A stretch of 64,000 bases of DNA from Przewalskia tangutica (lineage: Eukaryota > Streptophyta > Magnoliopsida > Solanales > Solanaceae), in the NCBI GenBank assembly GCA_029844215.1, contig CM056732.1:49337007-49401006 (forward strand), given 5' to 3'. Under the pieces are notes generated by a model. It ran no database searches. It was not told the origin of the DNA and worked only from the letters and a program-made list of their open reading frames with translations. Positions 23,435-33,808 of this stretch are shown here, piece by piece. The translations under genes were made by a program, and so were the position numbers. Position 1 is the stretch's first letter. Each line of letters opens with the position of its first letter.

Positions 23435-24045
23435 GTTATGGGCGATTCTTTACGAATCCCGTGGGATGGTAGGGACATGTATTCCATACGATTAACTTTA
23501 CCGAGTCCTGGGATGGTAGGACATGTATTCCATACGATTCTTTACCGAGTCCCATGGGATGGGTCGGGACATGTATTCCATACGATTCTTTCACGAGTCC
23601 ACGGGATGGGCCGGACATGTATTCCATACGATTCTTTACCGAGTCCCATGGGATGGCCCGGGACATGTATTCCATACGATTCTTCTGAGTCCCATTAGGA
23701 TGGCGGACATGTATTCCATACGATTCTTTCACCGAGTCCCATGGGATGGGCCGGGACATGTATTCCATACGATTCTTTACCGAGTCCCATGGGATGGGCC
23801 GGGACATGTATTCCATACGATTCTTTACCGAGTCCCATGGGATGGGCCGGGACATGTATTCCATACGATTCTTTCACCGAGTCCCATGGGATGGGCCGGG
23901 ACATGTATTCCACACGCTTTCACCGAGTCCCATGGGATGGGCCGGGACATGTATTCCACACGCTTTCACCGAGTCCCATGGGATGGGCCGGGACATGTAT
24001 TCCACACGCTTTCACATCGATTCCCATGGGATGGGCCGAGACATG
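23435..24045 (+). repeat. 48-bp tandem repeat array in element D LTR
   Basis: About 13 copies of a 48-bp unit with core GGGATGGGCCGGGACATGTA and TTCCATACGATTC. The unit length is a multiple of three, so long open frames appear on both strands; they are repeat artefacts. The unit is related to those in E, F and K. Confidence 0.9.
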
Positions 24046-24153
24046 TTATACGGTTTATATCCAGACTGTCGGCAGTGAGGAAGGAGTTCCACGGGCATGA
24101 GGGATGACTTGAGGGCGTGAGTCCCTGACTTGACATGACTGCTTTTATGTTGT

Positions 24154-24158
24154 GAACT
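24154..24158 (+). other. Target site duplication GAACT, left copy (element E)
   Basis: GAACT directly before E; the right copy at 45347-45351 reads GAGCT. Four of five bases agree, and D's LTR continues in register on the far side. Confidence 0.65.
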
Positions 24159-24754
24159 TGTCACGACCCGTTCCGGGGCCCGTGACTGGTGCCTTACCCG
24201 GGCACCCAAGTAGTCATACATCAGATAAATCAGCGGAATATAAAACATACAGATATGAAACAAGAGATAAGATAATAAAACAGGCCAACCAAAACGATTT
24301 CCTTCTTGCATATATACAGAAATTTTTGAACAGTTACATCCCTTTTACAAACCACACTTACAGTACTACATGCACTTAAGAATGTAACACCTATGACGGG
24401 ACAGGCCGCCATACCACGAATGTACAGAACCTACAACTCGAAACATACCAAAAGATAAGCCTCCGAGAAGCGGAGCTTCTCTGTTGACTGTGATCCTATG
24501 AGCGAGGATCAACAACCGTGTGTACCTACTGCGGCATGACGCGGCCTCGAAAGGAGGTCGATCTGCAGTACAGTATGTGAAATGAAAATCATAAACGAAA
24601 TCATAGATCTAAAACCAAGCGGAGACATGTATGATAACAAAACTACGATTCACAATATAAAGCGGTCATGTCAAGTCGGACTCACGCCTCAAAGTCATCC
24701 CTCGCGTGGAACTCCTTCACCGCTGGTGATCTAGGTATAAGTTAGGTGATACAT

Positions 24755-25095
24755 GTAACATGTCTCGGCCCATCTCATGGACTCGAGGTGGAATCGTGTG
24801 GAATACATGTCTCGGCCCATCTCGTGGGACTCGATAGGAATCGTATGGAATACGTGTCTCGGCCCGTCTCATGGGACTCGATAGAAATCGCACATGTCTC
24901 GGCCCGTCTCATGGGACTCGATAAATCGCACATGTCTCGGCCCATCTCATGGGACTCGATAGAAATCGCACATATCTCGGCCCATCTCATGGGACTCGAT
25001 AAATCGCGCATGTCTCGGCCCGTCTCATGGGACTCGATGAAATCGCACATGTCTCGGCCCATCTCATGGGTCTCGATAGAAATCGGATGGAATAC
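24755..25095 (-). repeat. 40-bp tandem repeat array in element E 3' LTR
   Basis: About eight copies of a 40-48 bp unit with core CATCTCATGGGACTCGATAG. Read on the minus strand it is a variant of the D and K units. It is followed at 25085-25205 by a few copies of a second variant, ATACATTCGGTTCATCCCAT, which resembles the F unit. Confidence 0.85.
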
Positions 25096-26958
25096 ATTCG
25101 GTTCATCCCATGAACGCGGTGTCGCATGAAATACATTCCCGTCCATCGTGGACTCGGTATCGAATCAGTGAAATACATTCGGTTCATCCCATGAGCGCGG
25201 TGTCGTGCCCTAACATCTAAACGCTCTTTTAAGATAGATTAAGATAATACCATGTTTTCCTTTTAAATCAACTAAGGCAATATTATGCCCTCCTTTTAAA
25301 CCAACACACTTTCATTCTTAAAGTCAAGTAACAACATTCTTTTCCAAAAGTTCAAGTTTGCCTAATTTCAAATATTCACGTTACTTATTTTCGAAAGGTT
25401 TCATAGTTCATAGTCTTAATCATTTAATAACATAATTCTCTTTTTAAAAACAGTTGAGTAATATATGCCTTATGTGTGAGTAGGTTATTCTTGTTTATAA
25501 CAATCTTATTAGAGCGACCATGATCTAGAAATGTAATAAAATTTTGTCTTATCTTAGCTTCTATGCGGATGGAGGTTTCTACCGTTTTAATATAATTACT
25601 TATTTGTCAATACATTTTCCTTTATTAACGCTGCGATGGTTAGCTCGATACTTATTCTCATTTAGAATCAAGAAACATTATTCTTTTAAAAACCAAGTAC
25701 TCATTACTCACGAATGAGGTTTCACACTTTTTAACAAAATTCATATCAATTCAATTAAGTCAAGCCTCTTATCTTTTGAGATCAAGTCTCTTAACTTCTA
25801 AAATCAATAACCCATTCTTTTTATTACTCTTAAGTCGTTATACCTAACTTCCCATAAAGCTAGTATAACTCTTAAACTTTCAAAACCAAGTATTACTCTT
25901 CTTTCAAAACGATTCTTAATTCTTTTTGAAATACTTCAAGATTCTTATTATTTAAAACTCAAGTCAGAAGACGTCAAGTAAAACCATGTTCAGTTAACAC
26001 ACGTACGTCTACCGTACTATATATACTTTAAAATATCATGCTCAAGAGGATAGGAAGAATCACATACCTCGCGACGATTATCGACTATTAGCAAATAGCT
26101 CCAAAGTACTGTAATCCTGCTAGCCTTTTCCACCCTTCGAGTAGAATCGCTACTCGATCTTCAACCTATAACGGTCATACAAGTCTATCAACGTCTAGAC
26201 TACTCTGTAGAATAATTCTAGATACAGATTCCTTATTCTACGGAAAATTGGGCAGCACTTCCCTACCCGTCAAACTACACAAGTCTACTGTAAATACAGT
26301 CCTATGTAAGTACAGTTTAATCTTCTTCTTTAATATTCTTCTGATGTGATTTCAGCTCAAATCTTTTCTGTAATATCCTTCTATTACAGTTCAATTCAAT
26401 TCTCTTCTCTTATACCATCCTTCTATATATCTTATACTTATTTCTATACAACTACAGTATGTAATTTCCAATTACAATAGAAGGACCAGAGTATTTACCT
26501 CGATAAGCCCAAAATTATCCAAGTTAAATGTCGATCCTGAGCAACCTTTAGCTCCTATTCTGAACGCTCCAACCCGCTCCAAACAACCCTTAGAAGTTCT
26601 ACGCCACTTCTTCTTAATACTTCAACCCACTATGAAGATTTCCTTAGGGTTTCGTTTTTGTGACTGAAGGGAAGTATAATAGTATTTATGGGCTTTTAGT
26701 ATAGGTGTAACCTTGGAATACTACAAGGTATTTGGGCCAAGGTATTTTGGAATAGTAACAATACTTGGAGAGTATTTTCTACCAAAAAGGGGGGGGGGGG
26801 TATTTTAGGAGAGCTTCAAGGTAGGGGGGGTACTTCTCGGCCAAGGGCCTCTCAAGGGGGAGGGGTGGTTTGGACGAGAGGTTTAAGAGGGAGGGAGAGG
26901 GATTTTTGCCTTGGATTTTCACAAGTGTGGATGAAGAAATGTCTTGCATTAGAGGGGT

Positions 26959-26967
26959 ATTTATAGG
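26959..26967 (-). promoter_or_regulatory. TATA box, element E 3' LTR
   Basis: CTATAAATA on the minus strand, about 392 bp inside the LTR, between the palindrome and the conserved start segment. Confidence 0.6.
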
Positions 26968-27124
26968 CCAACCAATGGCCAAGATTAAGACAAGTGGTGG
27001 GCAAGTGTAGGGTCAAGATTTGGGCAAGTGTACCTTATCCATCTACCACCAAAATATCCTACCAACTCCTTGACAAAACACAAGGCAAAAACGTGCCAAC
27101 TCTAGCCCTTTTGCCGTCCACTTT

Positions 27125-27146
27125 GAGGGTGACACATGTCACCCTC
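27125..27146. promoter_or_regulatory. U3 palindrome in element E 3' LTR
   Basis: GAGGGTGACA and TGTCACCCTC arms around CA, an inverted repeat with a bZIP/G-box-like centre (ACACATGT). It lies about 160-180 bp upstream of the TATA box in transcription direction and is conserved in F, G and K. Confidence 0.55.
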
Positions 27147-27359
27147 CCGTTGGTCCAAAATATTTCGTCTCTCGGAAAAATCCGCAAAAATTATAAATGT
27201 TGCAACCGTATTTTTCCCTTCGCAAAGTTCGGAAAACGTTTCGTCGGAAAACGACTCTTTTTGCTAGTTGTGCACAAATTTCGACACTTATGCCTACTTA
27301 AGGCTAAAAACTTTTATCGTGCGCCCTCGTACATACTGCGGAAATACTGGGGTATAACA

Positions 27360-27372
27360 TTCTCCCCTCCTT
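27360..27372 (-). other. Polypurine tract of element E
   Basis: AAGGAGGGGAGAA on the minus strand, directly abutting the 3' LTR, identical to D and F. Confidence 0.8.
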
Positions 27373-28270
27373 AGAAACATTCGTCCCGAATGTTCCTTCT
27401 CAAGACGGATAACGATAAAGTTCCTCTAACAAGTTGCCAAGCCACACCTGGCCACAAAATAACATACGCGAAAATACTTAACCCAAGTCCACGAGAAATC
27501 ATTCCTACATCACAAAAGCTTCCACCCTGGTCTAAAGGATACTCCCTTCGCATATTCACTTCACAACAAAATGATCTCTTTTATTCTGCTAACACACGTT
27601 CTCTTCTTTCCTCACTCGTCGTACTCTTCTCGAACACTTGAACTCTTTCTGGTATACGTACCATACTTCAGTCATTGCTTCAGTTTCCAAAACTTTGGAG
27701 TCACTATCCCAAACTTGGTCATCTTACTAGCCTCAATCTCCTTTAAGGCCATCCCCGGCCTTCACGATCCGATTCTGGTCGAACATATCCACGAACTCAT
27801 ACGATGGTTACCTAAACCTGGGCCTAGCACCCTCGTGACCCTGCCACCTGGCGGGACCACCTCGAACTGACCCCACCACACTTCAGGTCGCGGGTTGACC
27901 CGCGATTGGTCCTCAACCCGACCCGCTATCGCGCTAAACACTTGTTCCCCCGATCCGGAACAATCTCACAAATCAAGTCACGAAAACCTAGTGGTCTTCT
28001 TAGCTCAACTACCCTCTTTCATTTCATACCACTCAGGGACTTATCACACAAATATATCCCACGTATACTATGCACTCTGATAAAGGTCAACACAAACATA
28101 AATCTTTTACTCAAGATGGCCTCGCATCTAAGGGTTCTACGTATAAAACTCTAAGGCTCACACTTTCCCTGTCCCCAAACTTACCCTTAACCATGTTTTC
28201 TAAACACAATTTTAACATAATGCTATCTGAACATAATACTTAGCACTTCATCATATCATCTACGCATACT
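27373..28270 (-). other. Conserved non-coding 3' block of element E
   Basis: About 0.9 kb without a Pol motif, matching the blocks in C, F and H. It contains the inverted repeat GCGGGTTGACCCGC at about 27889-27902 and the landmark CTAGGCCCAGG near 27810 (minus strand). The short open frames here do not match between copies. Confidence 0.75.
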
Positions 28271-28314
28271 AGTCTCTAGAGGGGTAAGAATATACCTGTA
28301 CCATCTGCTCCACT

Positions 28315-29073
28315 CTAATCATAGGCACGCCTGCAGGCGCATAGTCGAAGGCGATGATCCACGCGCTGACCGGTAGGCTGTGCCATTCTACCTGTATCCC
28401 TTCTTTTAGGACAGTCCCTCGTCACATGGCCCTGACGGCCGCAGGTGAAACAAGCACCAGTAAGAAGACGACACTCCCCGGGATGACGTTTGCCGCATCG
28501 TGCACACTGAGGAAAGCATGAACCCGACTGGCTGGAACCCATGTATACCTGTGAGCCAGAAGCCCTGGAGCTCTGACCAGCTCCCGAATACCCCGAACGT
28601 CCTGAAGACTGTGGAGGACCACTCTGTACTGGCGGAGGTACATAACTAGCCTGCTGCTGAGGCGGTCCGCCTCGAAAGTTACCAAAGGACCCTGCTGTCC
28701 TGGCCCTCTTCTGCTGATCTCGGTCATTCCGTCGACCTCTCCGCTCCTCACATCCAAGTGCATAAGCCTGTATGCGGGCAATGTCCATGCCCGGCTGAAG
28801 AGCTACACCCGAACAAGCCTCTGCCAAGTAGTCATCGAGCCCGGTGACGTAGCGGTGCACTCTGTCCTCCATGTCGGCTACCAATGCGGGGACGTACCGA
28901 GCTAATGAGTCAAACTCCACATTGTACTCCCGAACCGTACGCCCGGTCTGCCTCAACGTCAAAAATTTGTCGGCCCGAGCCCTTCTCATCTGTGGAGGCA
29001 AGAAATGTGCAAGAAATGCCCCTGAGAACTCGCTCCATACGGCTGGAAGTGCATACTCTCCGGGGCGGCTCAC
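28315..29073 (-). CDS. Element E gag, main open frame (252 residues)
   Basis: The longest clean gag frame in the window. Residues 13-82 are a Retrotrans_gag-type core (FSGAFLAHFLPPQ, REYNVEFDSLARYVP, MEDRVHRYVTGLDDYL). Residues 95-125 are charged (EERRGRRNDRDQQKRAR) and 130-185 are Gly/Pro/Ser/Gln-rich. Two zinc knuckles follow: C190-C193-H197-C201, with unusually short spacing, and the canonical C208-C211-H216-C221. It would form the RNA-binding particle protein. The written ATG is not the true start; the N-terminal third lies upstream in another frame. It ends at a stop without protease sequence, supporting a gag-only element. Confidence 0.85.
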   Translation of the reverse strand: MSRPGEYALPAVWSEFSGAFLAHFLPPQMRRARADKFLTLRQTGRTVREYNVEFDSLARYVPALVADMEDRVHRYVTGLDDYLAEACSGVALQPGMDIARIQAYALGCEERRGRRNDRDQQKRARTAGSFGNFRGGPPQQQASYVPPPVQSGPPQSSGRSGYSGAGQSSRASGSQVYMGSSQSGSCFPQCARCGKRHPGECRLLTGACFTCGRQGHVTRDCPKRRDTGRMAQPTGQRVDHRLRLCACRRAYD

Positions 29074-29568
29074 GAATCAAACGATCGGCGGTATCACGCA
29101 GCCGATGCGAACCTAAGACCACCGACTCGGTCTCCGAAGCCTTGATCACTCTCATGATCCGCTGTAACTGTCGAATGAACTCCTGCGGATCATCCTCAGG
29201 CCTCGACCCGTAGAACTCTGGCGGGCTACAACTCAAAAAGTCCCGTAGCCTCAAACTATCCGATCTCGGGTGAACCATGGGTACTACTGGGACTGGAATC
29301 GCCGCATCCGGCCTATCCTCGTATTCGCCACGATCCCGGCGATGGCGCCATATCTTTGTAACCCATCTCCTGCTCCGGTGTGGGGTGGAAGCTCAGTCTT
29401 GTGGTCTCAGCCACCGCCGCGGCCCTAAACTCTGGGAAATTTGGGCGTCGCAAAACTCGCCGTCGAAGCACTATCTCGTAATGGCGGGCTGCGCCCCGTA
29501 CTCCTCTGTATCCTACTAGCGGCTCCCGGTGCCTTGCCCGTATGGGCCCGGTTGCACTGCGGAGGCAT
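29074..29568 (-). pseudogene. Element E gag N-terminal part (out of frame with the main part)
   Basis: The conserved start (MPPQ...) is at 29568. The segment 28910-29278 in another frame encodes MVHPRSDSLRLRDFLSC, PPEFYG and DDPQEFIRQLQRIMRVIKAS, the Gag N-terminal domain. At least two frame changes occur between 29568 and 29050; one lies just before WSEFSGAF. H shows the same domain order. Confidence 0.8.
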
Positions 29569-29771
29569 AATCGTAAAAGCGAAATCGTCGGAGGGTCCAA
29601 CTTATAACACGCCTCTAAGGCACGATCTCGTAATGAGAAGAATGAAACCAATCCTAAATGTCCTGCAGCCTCCCGATTATAGATGTAGTGCACAACAAAC
29701 CGATAATCAAGACCCTACTTGACACGCGATGCAGCAGACACTTTCAGAGATTAAGCGCTCGATACCACTTT
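29569..29771 (-). other. Element E leader and primer binding site
   Basis: About 200 bp of leader. The primer binding site at 29757-29767 reads TGGTATCGAGC, again lacking one base pair at the first CAG of TGGTATCAGAGC. Confidence 0.75.
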
Positions 29772-30386
29772 TGTCACGACCCATTCGGGCCGTGGATCGT
29801 GCCTACCGCACCCAAGTAGTCATACATCGAGAAATCGGCGGAATATAAAACATACGAATATGAAACAAGAGATAAGATAATAAAACAGGCCAACCAAAAC
29901 GATTGCCTTCTTGCATATATACAGAAATTTTTGAATAGTTACATCCCTTTTTCAAACCGCCACACTTGAGATTACTCTGCACCTCTAAGAATGTAACAAC
30001 ACTATGACGGGACGTGGCCCGCCATACCCACAGATATGCAGAACCTACAACTCGAGGAAACATGCAAAAGATAAGCCTCGAGAAACGGAGCTTCCCAATC
30101 TGTTGGCGTGATCCTATGGCGAGATCAACAAGCGGTGTACCTTACTGCGGCGTGAGCGGCCCCGAAGGAGGTCGTCTGACAGTACCAAGTATGTGGCCCG
30201 AAAATCAGAAGCGAAATCATAACAGTCTAAAACCAAATAGGAGACATGTATGATAACAAAACTACAGTTCACAATATAAAAGCAGTCATGTCAAGTCAGG
30301 GACTCACGCCCTCAAAGTCATCCCTCATGCCCGTGGAACTCCTTCCTCACTGCCGGCAGTCTAGGTATAAGTTAGGTGATACGTGT
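29772..30386 (-). repeat. Element E 5' LTR, first piece
   Basis: Begins TGTCACGACCC and matches 24159-24756. Its last five bases CGTGT (30382-30386) are the left target duplication of F. The matching LTR segment of 24159 keeps CTG in GTGACTGGTGCC, whereas here it reads GTGGATCGTGCC. Confidence 0.85.
30382..30386 (+). other. Target site duplication CGTGT, left copy (element F)
   Basis: CGTGT before TGTTATACCCC; repeated at 39402-39406 after F. The empty site at 24752-24756 reads CATGT, one substitution away. Confidence 0.9.
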
Positions 30387-30601
30387 TGTTATACCCCATA
30401 TTTCCAGAGTATGTACGTGAGGGCGTACGTACAAAAGTTTAAGCCTTAAGTAGGCATTAGTGGCGGAATTTGTGCACAACTAGCGAAAAGAGTCGTTTTC
30501 CGACGAAACGTTTTCCGGACTTTGCGAAGGGAAAAATACGGTTATGTCATTTATATTGTTTTGCGGATTTTTCCGAGAGACGAAATATTTTGGACCAACG
30601 A

Positions 30602-30623
30602 GAGGGTGACAAGTGTCACCCTC
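30602..30623. promoter_or_regulatory. U3 palindrome, element F 5' LTR
   Basis: GAGGGTGACA and TGTCACCCTC around AG, about 170 bp upstream of the TATA box. The copy in the 3' LTR (36227-36247) has lost bases in the right arm. Confidence 0.55.
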
Positions 30624-30793
30624 AAGTGGACGAAAATTGGGGCGTTTTTTAGCCTTGTTTTGGTCAAGGAGTTGGTAGGATATTTTGAGATATTTTTGTG
30701 TAGTTGATGAGCAAGTGGGACCCACAAACACATGTACAAATCATGACCCTCCACTTGCCCCCCCACTTGGCTTGATCTTGGCCATTGAAAGTC

Positions 30794-30802
30794 CTATAAA
30801 TA
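30794..30802 (+). promoter_or_regulatory. TATA box, element F 5' LTR
   Basis: CTATAAATA about 407 bp into the LTR, followed by GAAGACTTATTTCATCCACA, the conserved start segment. This is the promoter that would drive element F. Confidence 0.65.
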
Positions 30803-32539
30803 CCCCCTTAGTTGAAGACTTATTTCATCCACACTTGAGCAATTTCCAATTCTCAAAAATCTCTCCCCCTTTGATAAGTATTCGTCCAAGGTCTGCCCCC
30901 CCCCTTGAGAAGCCTTGGCCGAGAGTATACCCCCCCTTGCCTAGTTGTTTCGTAAATACCCCCTTTGCCTAGTTGTTTTCGTAAATACAACCCCCCCCTT
31001 GGTAGAAAAGTATTCTCCAAGTATTGTTACTATTCCAAAATACCTTGGCCCAAATACCTTATAGTATTCCAAGGTTACACCTATACTAAAAGCCCAGAAA
31101 TACTATTATACTTCCTTTAGACACTAAACGAAACCCTAAGGAAAAACCTTCATAATCGGTTGAAGTGTTAAGTAGAGGTTGAGTAGGACTTCTAAGGGTT
31201 GTTTGGAGCGGGTTGGAGCGCCCAGAGTAGGAGCTAAACGTTGCTCAGGATCGACATATAACTTGGATAATTTTGGGCTTATCGAGGTAAATACTATTGT
31301 CCTTCTATTATAATTGGAAATTACATACTGTAGTAGTATAGAAATGAATATAAGATTCATAGAAGGATATTACAGAAAAGAATTGAACTGAAATCACATC
31401 AGAAGAATATTAAAGAAGAAGACTGAACTGTACTTACATAGGACTGTATTTACAGTAGACTTGTGTAGTTGTCGGGTAGGGAAGTGCTGCCCAATTTTCC
31501 GTAGAATAAAGGAATCTGTATCTAGACGTTGATAGACTTATGACCAATATAGGTTGAAGTACTGCGAGTAGCATATTCTACTCGAAGGGTGGAAAAGGCT
31601 AGCAGGATTACAGTACTTTGGAGCTATATGCTAATAGTCGATAAATTGTCGCGAGGTATGTGATTCTTCCTATACTCTTGAGCATGATATTTTAAAAGTA
31701 TATATATATATACATAGTACGGTAGACGTACGTGTGTTAACTGAACGTAGTTTTACGGCAATGTCTTTTGACTTAAGCCTGAATAATAAGAATCTTGAAG
31801 TATTTCAAAAAATTAAGAAACCTTTTTGAAAGAAGAGTAACACTTGGTTTTAAAAGCTTAAGAGTTATACTAGCTTTATGGGAAGTTAGGTATAACGACT
31901 TAAGAGAGATAAAAAGAATGGGTTATTGATTTTAGAAGTTAAGAGACTTGATCTTAAAAGATAAGAGACTTGACTTAATTGATTTAATATGAATTTTGTT
32001 AAAAGCGTGAAACCTCATTCGTGAGTAATGAGTACTTGGTTTGTAAAAGGAATAATGTTTTACTGATTTGGAAATGAGAATAAGTATCGAACAAACCACA
32101 AGACGTTAATAAAGGAAATGTATTGACTAATAAAGTATTATTAAAACCAAGAGATACCTCCATCTGCATAGAAGCTAAGATGAGACAAAATGATATTACA
32201 TTTCCTAGATCATGGTCGCTTTAATAAGATTGTTATGAACAAGAATAACCTACTCACACATAAGGCATATATTACTCGGTTGTTTTAAAAGAGAATTATG
32301 TTATTAAAATGATTAAGATTATGAACTATGAAATCTTTCGAATAAAAGACGTGAATATTTGAAATTAGGCAAACTTGAACTTTTGAAAAGAATGTTGTTA
32401 CTTGACTTTAAGAAGGAAAGTGTTTTGGTTTAACAAGAAGGGCATAATATTACCTTAGTTGTTTTAAAGGGAAAATATGGTATTATTTTAATCGTCTTAA
32501 GAAGCGTTTAAATGTTATGACCACATCGACACCACGTTA

Positions 32540-32965
32540 AGTAGGATGAACAGGGAATGTATTTCACTCGACTACGCGTTCATGAGATGAACAGAATGTA
32601 TTTCACTCGACTACCGCGTTCGTGAGATGAGCCGAATGTATTTCACTCGACTACCGCGTTCATGAGATGAACGGGAATGTATTTCACTCGACTACGCGTT
32701 CATGAGATGAACCGAATGTATTTCACTTTCGACCGCGTTCGTGAGATGAACGGGAATGTATTTCACTCGACTACGCGTTCGTAGGATGAACCGAATGTAT
32801 TTCACTGACTACGCGTTCATGAGATGAACCGGAATGTATTTCACTCGACTACCGCGTTCATGAGATGAGCGGGAATGTATTTCACTCGACTACGCGTTCA
32901 TGAGATGAACCGGAATGTATTTCATCACGACTAAGTCCATGAGATGGGCCGGAATGTATTCCATA
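32540..32965 (+). repeat. 41-bp tandem repeat array, element F 5' LTR
   Basis: About 10-11 copies with core GAATGTATTTCACTCGACTA and CGTTCATGAGATGAAC. At its right end it grades into units of the D/K type (ATGGGCCGGAATGTATTCCA), so the two unit types are homologous. Confidence 0.9.
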
Positions 32966-33614
32966 CGATGACACTGGTCCGTGAGATGGGCGAGACATGT
33001 TATACGTATCCACGATTTATACCTAGATGCCGGGTGAGGAAGGAGTTCCACGGGCATGAGGATGACTTCGAGGCGTGAGTCCTCGACTTGACGTGGATCG
33101 CTTTTATATTGTGAATCGTAGTTTTGTTATCATACATCTCTATTTTATTTAGATCATGTGATTTCATTTACTGATTTTTCATTCACATACTTGGTACTGT
33201 TGTCTCGACCTCCTTGAGTGCGTTCATGCCGCGGTAAGTACGCGATTGTTGATCCTCGCCATAGGATCACCGTCAAAGATATTAGGAAGCTCCGTTTCTC
33301 GGAAGCTTATCTTTTAGTATAGTCCCCATCGTAGGTACTTGTACATTGTGGTATGGCGGCCCTGTCCCGTCATGTTGTATAAAACTCTTAGAGGTGCAGT
33401 AATCTTGTTGTGGGCAGGGTTTGTAAGGATGTAACTGTTCAAACTTTGTATTTATATATATGCCGAAAGGCGACTTTCTCTCAGTTAAAATGTGCCTCAT
33501 TTTACATTTGTTTCATGTATTGTTTTTAAATTCCGCTGATTTCTCTGATGTATGACTACTTGGGTGCCCGGGTAAGGCACCAGTCACGGGCCCCGGAACG
33601 GGTCGTGACAAAAG

Positions 33615-33626
33615 TGGTATCAGAGC
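33615..33626 (+). other. Primer binding site, element F
   Basis: TGGTATCAGAGC, four bases after the LTR; complementary to the 3' end of initiator tRNA-Met. Intact. Confidence 0.85.
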
Positions 33627-33808
33627 AGTTAATCCTCGGAAAGTGTCAATGCATCGCGGTCTAGTAAGTCTTGATTATCGATGTGTTGTCACCACATCTA
33701 TAATCGAGACCGCAGGACATTTAGGATTAGTTTCCATTCTTCTCATTCCGAGATCGTGCCTTAGAGTGTTATAAGTTGGACCCTCCGACGCATTTTGTTT
33801 TTACGATT

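Larger units (their letters stand above)
21432..24158 (+). repeat. Element D 3' LTR, left part
   Basis: Starts TGTTATACCCCG and is interrupted at 24158 by element E, resuming at 45352. Total about 3.23 kb. TATA box at 21918-21926 and a 48-bp repeat array at 23435-24045. Confidence 0.85.
24159..27359 (-). repeat. Element E 3' LTR
   Basis: 3.20 kb from TGTCACGACCC to GGGGTATAACA. Intact and uninterrupted, so it preserves the empty sites of F (24752-24756, CATGT) and G (26168-26172, ATAAC). Contains a 40-bp repeat array, the TATA box and a perfect-arm palindrome at 27125-27146. Confidence 0.9.
30387..33610 (+). repeat. Element F 5' LTR
   Basis: TGTTATACCCC to GGTCGTGACA. Contains the U3 palindrome 30602-30623, TATA box 30794-30802, a 41-bp array at 32540-32960 with about 10-11 copies, and a hairpin-rich 3' end. 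Confidence 0.92.

Noticed and set aside
23523..24107. A 194-codon open frame, with others overlapping on both strands
   Set aside because: It lies on the 48-bp repeat; a unit divisible by three keeps frames open. The repeated peptide has no other support.
32540..32965. Regularly spaced repeats resembling a CRISPR array
   Set aside because: Units are contiguous without unique spacers, the sequence is a plant retrotransposon LTR, and no cas genes are present.
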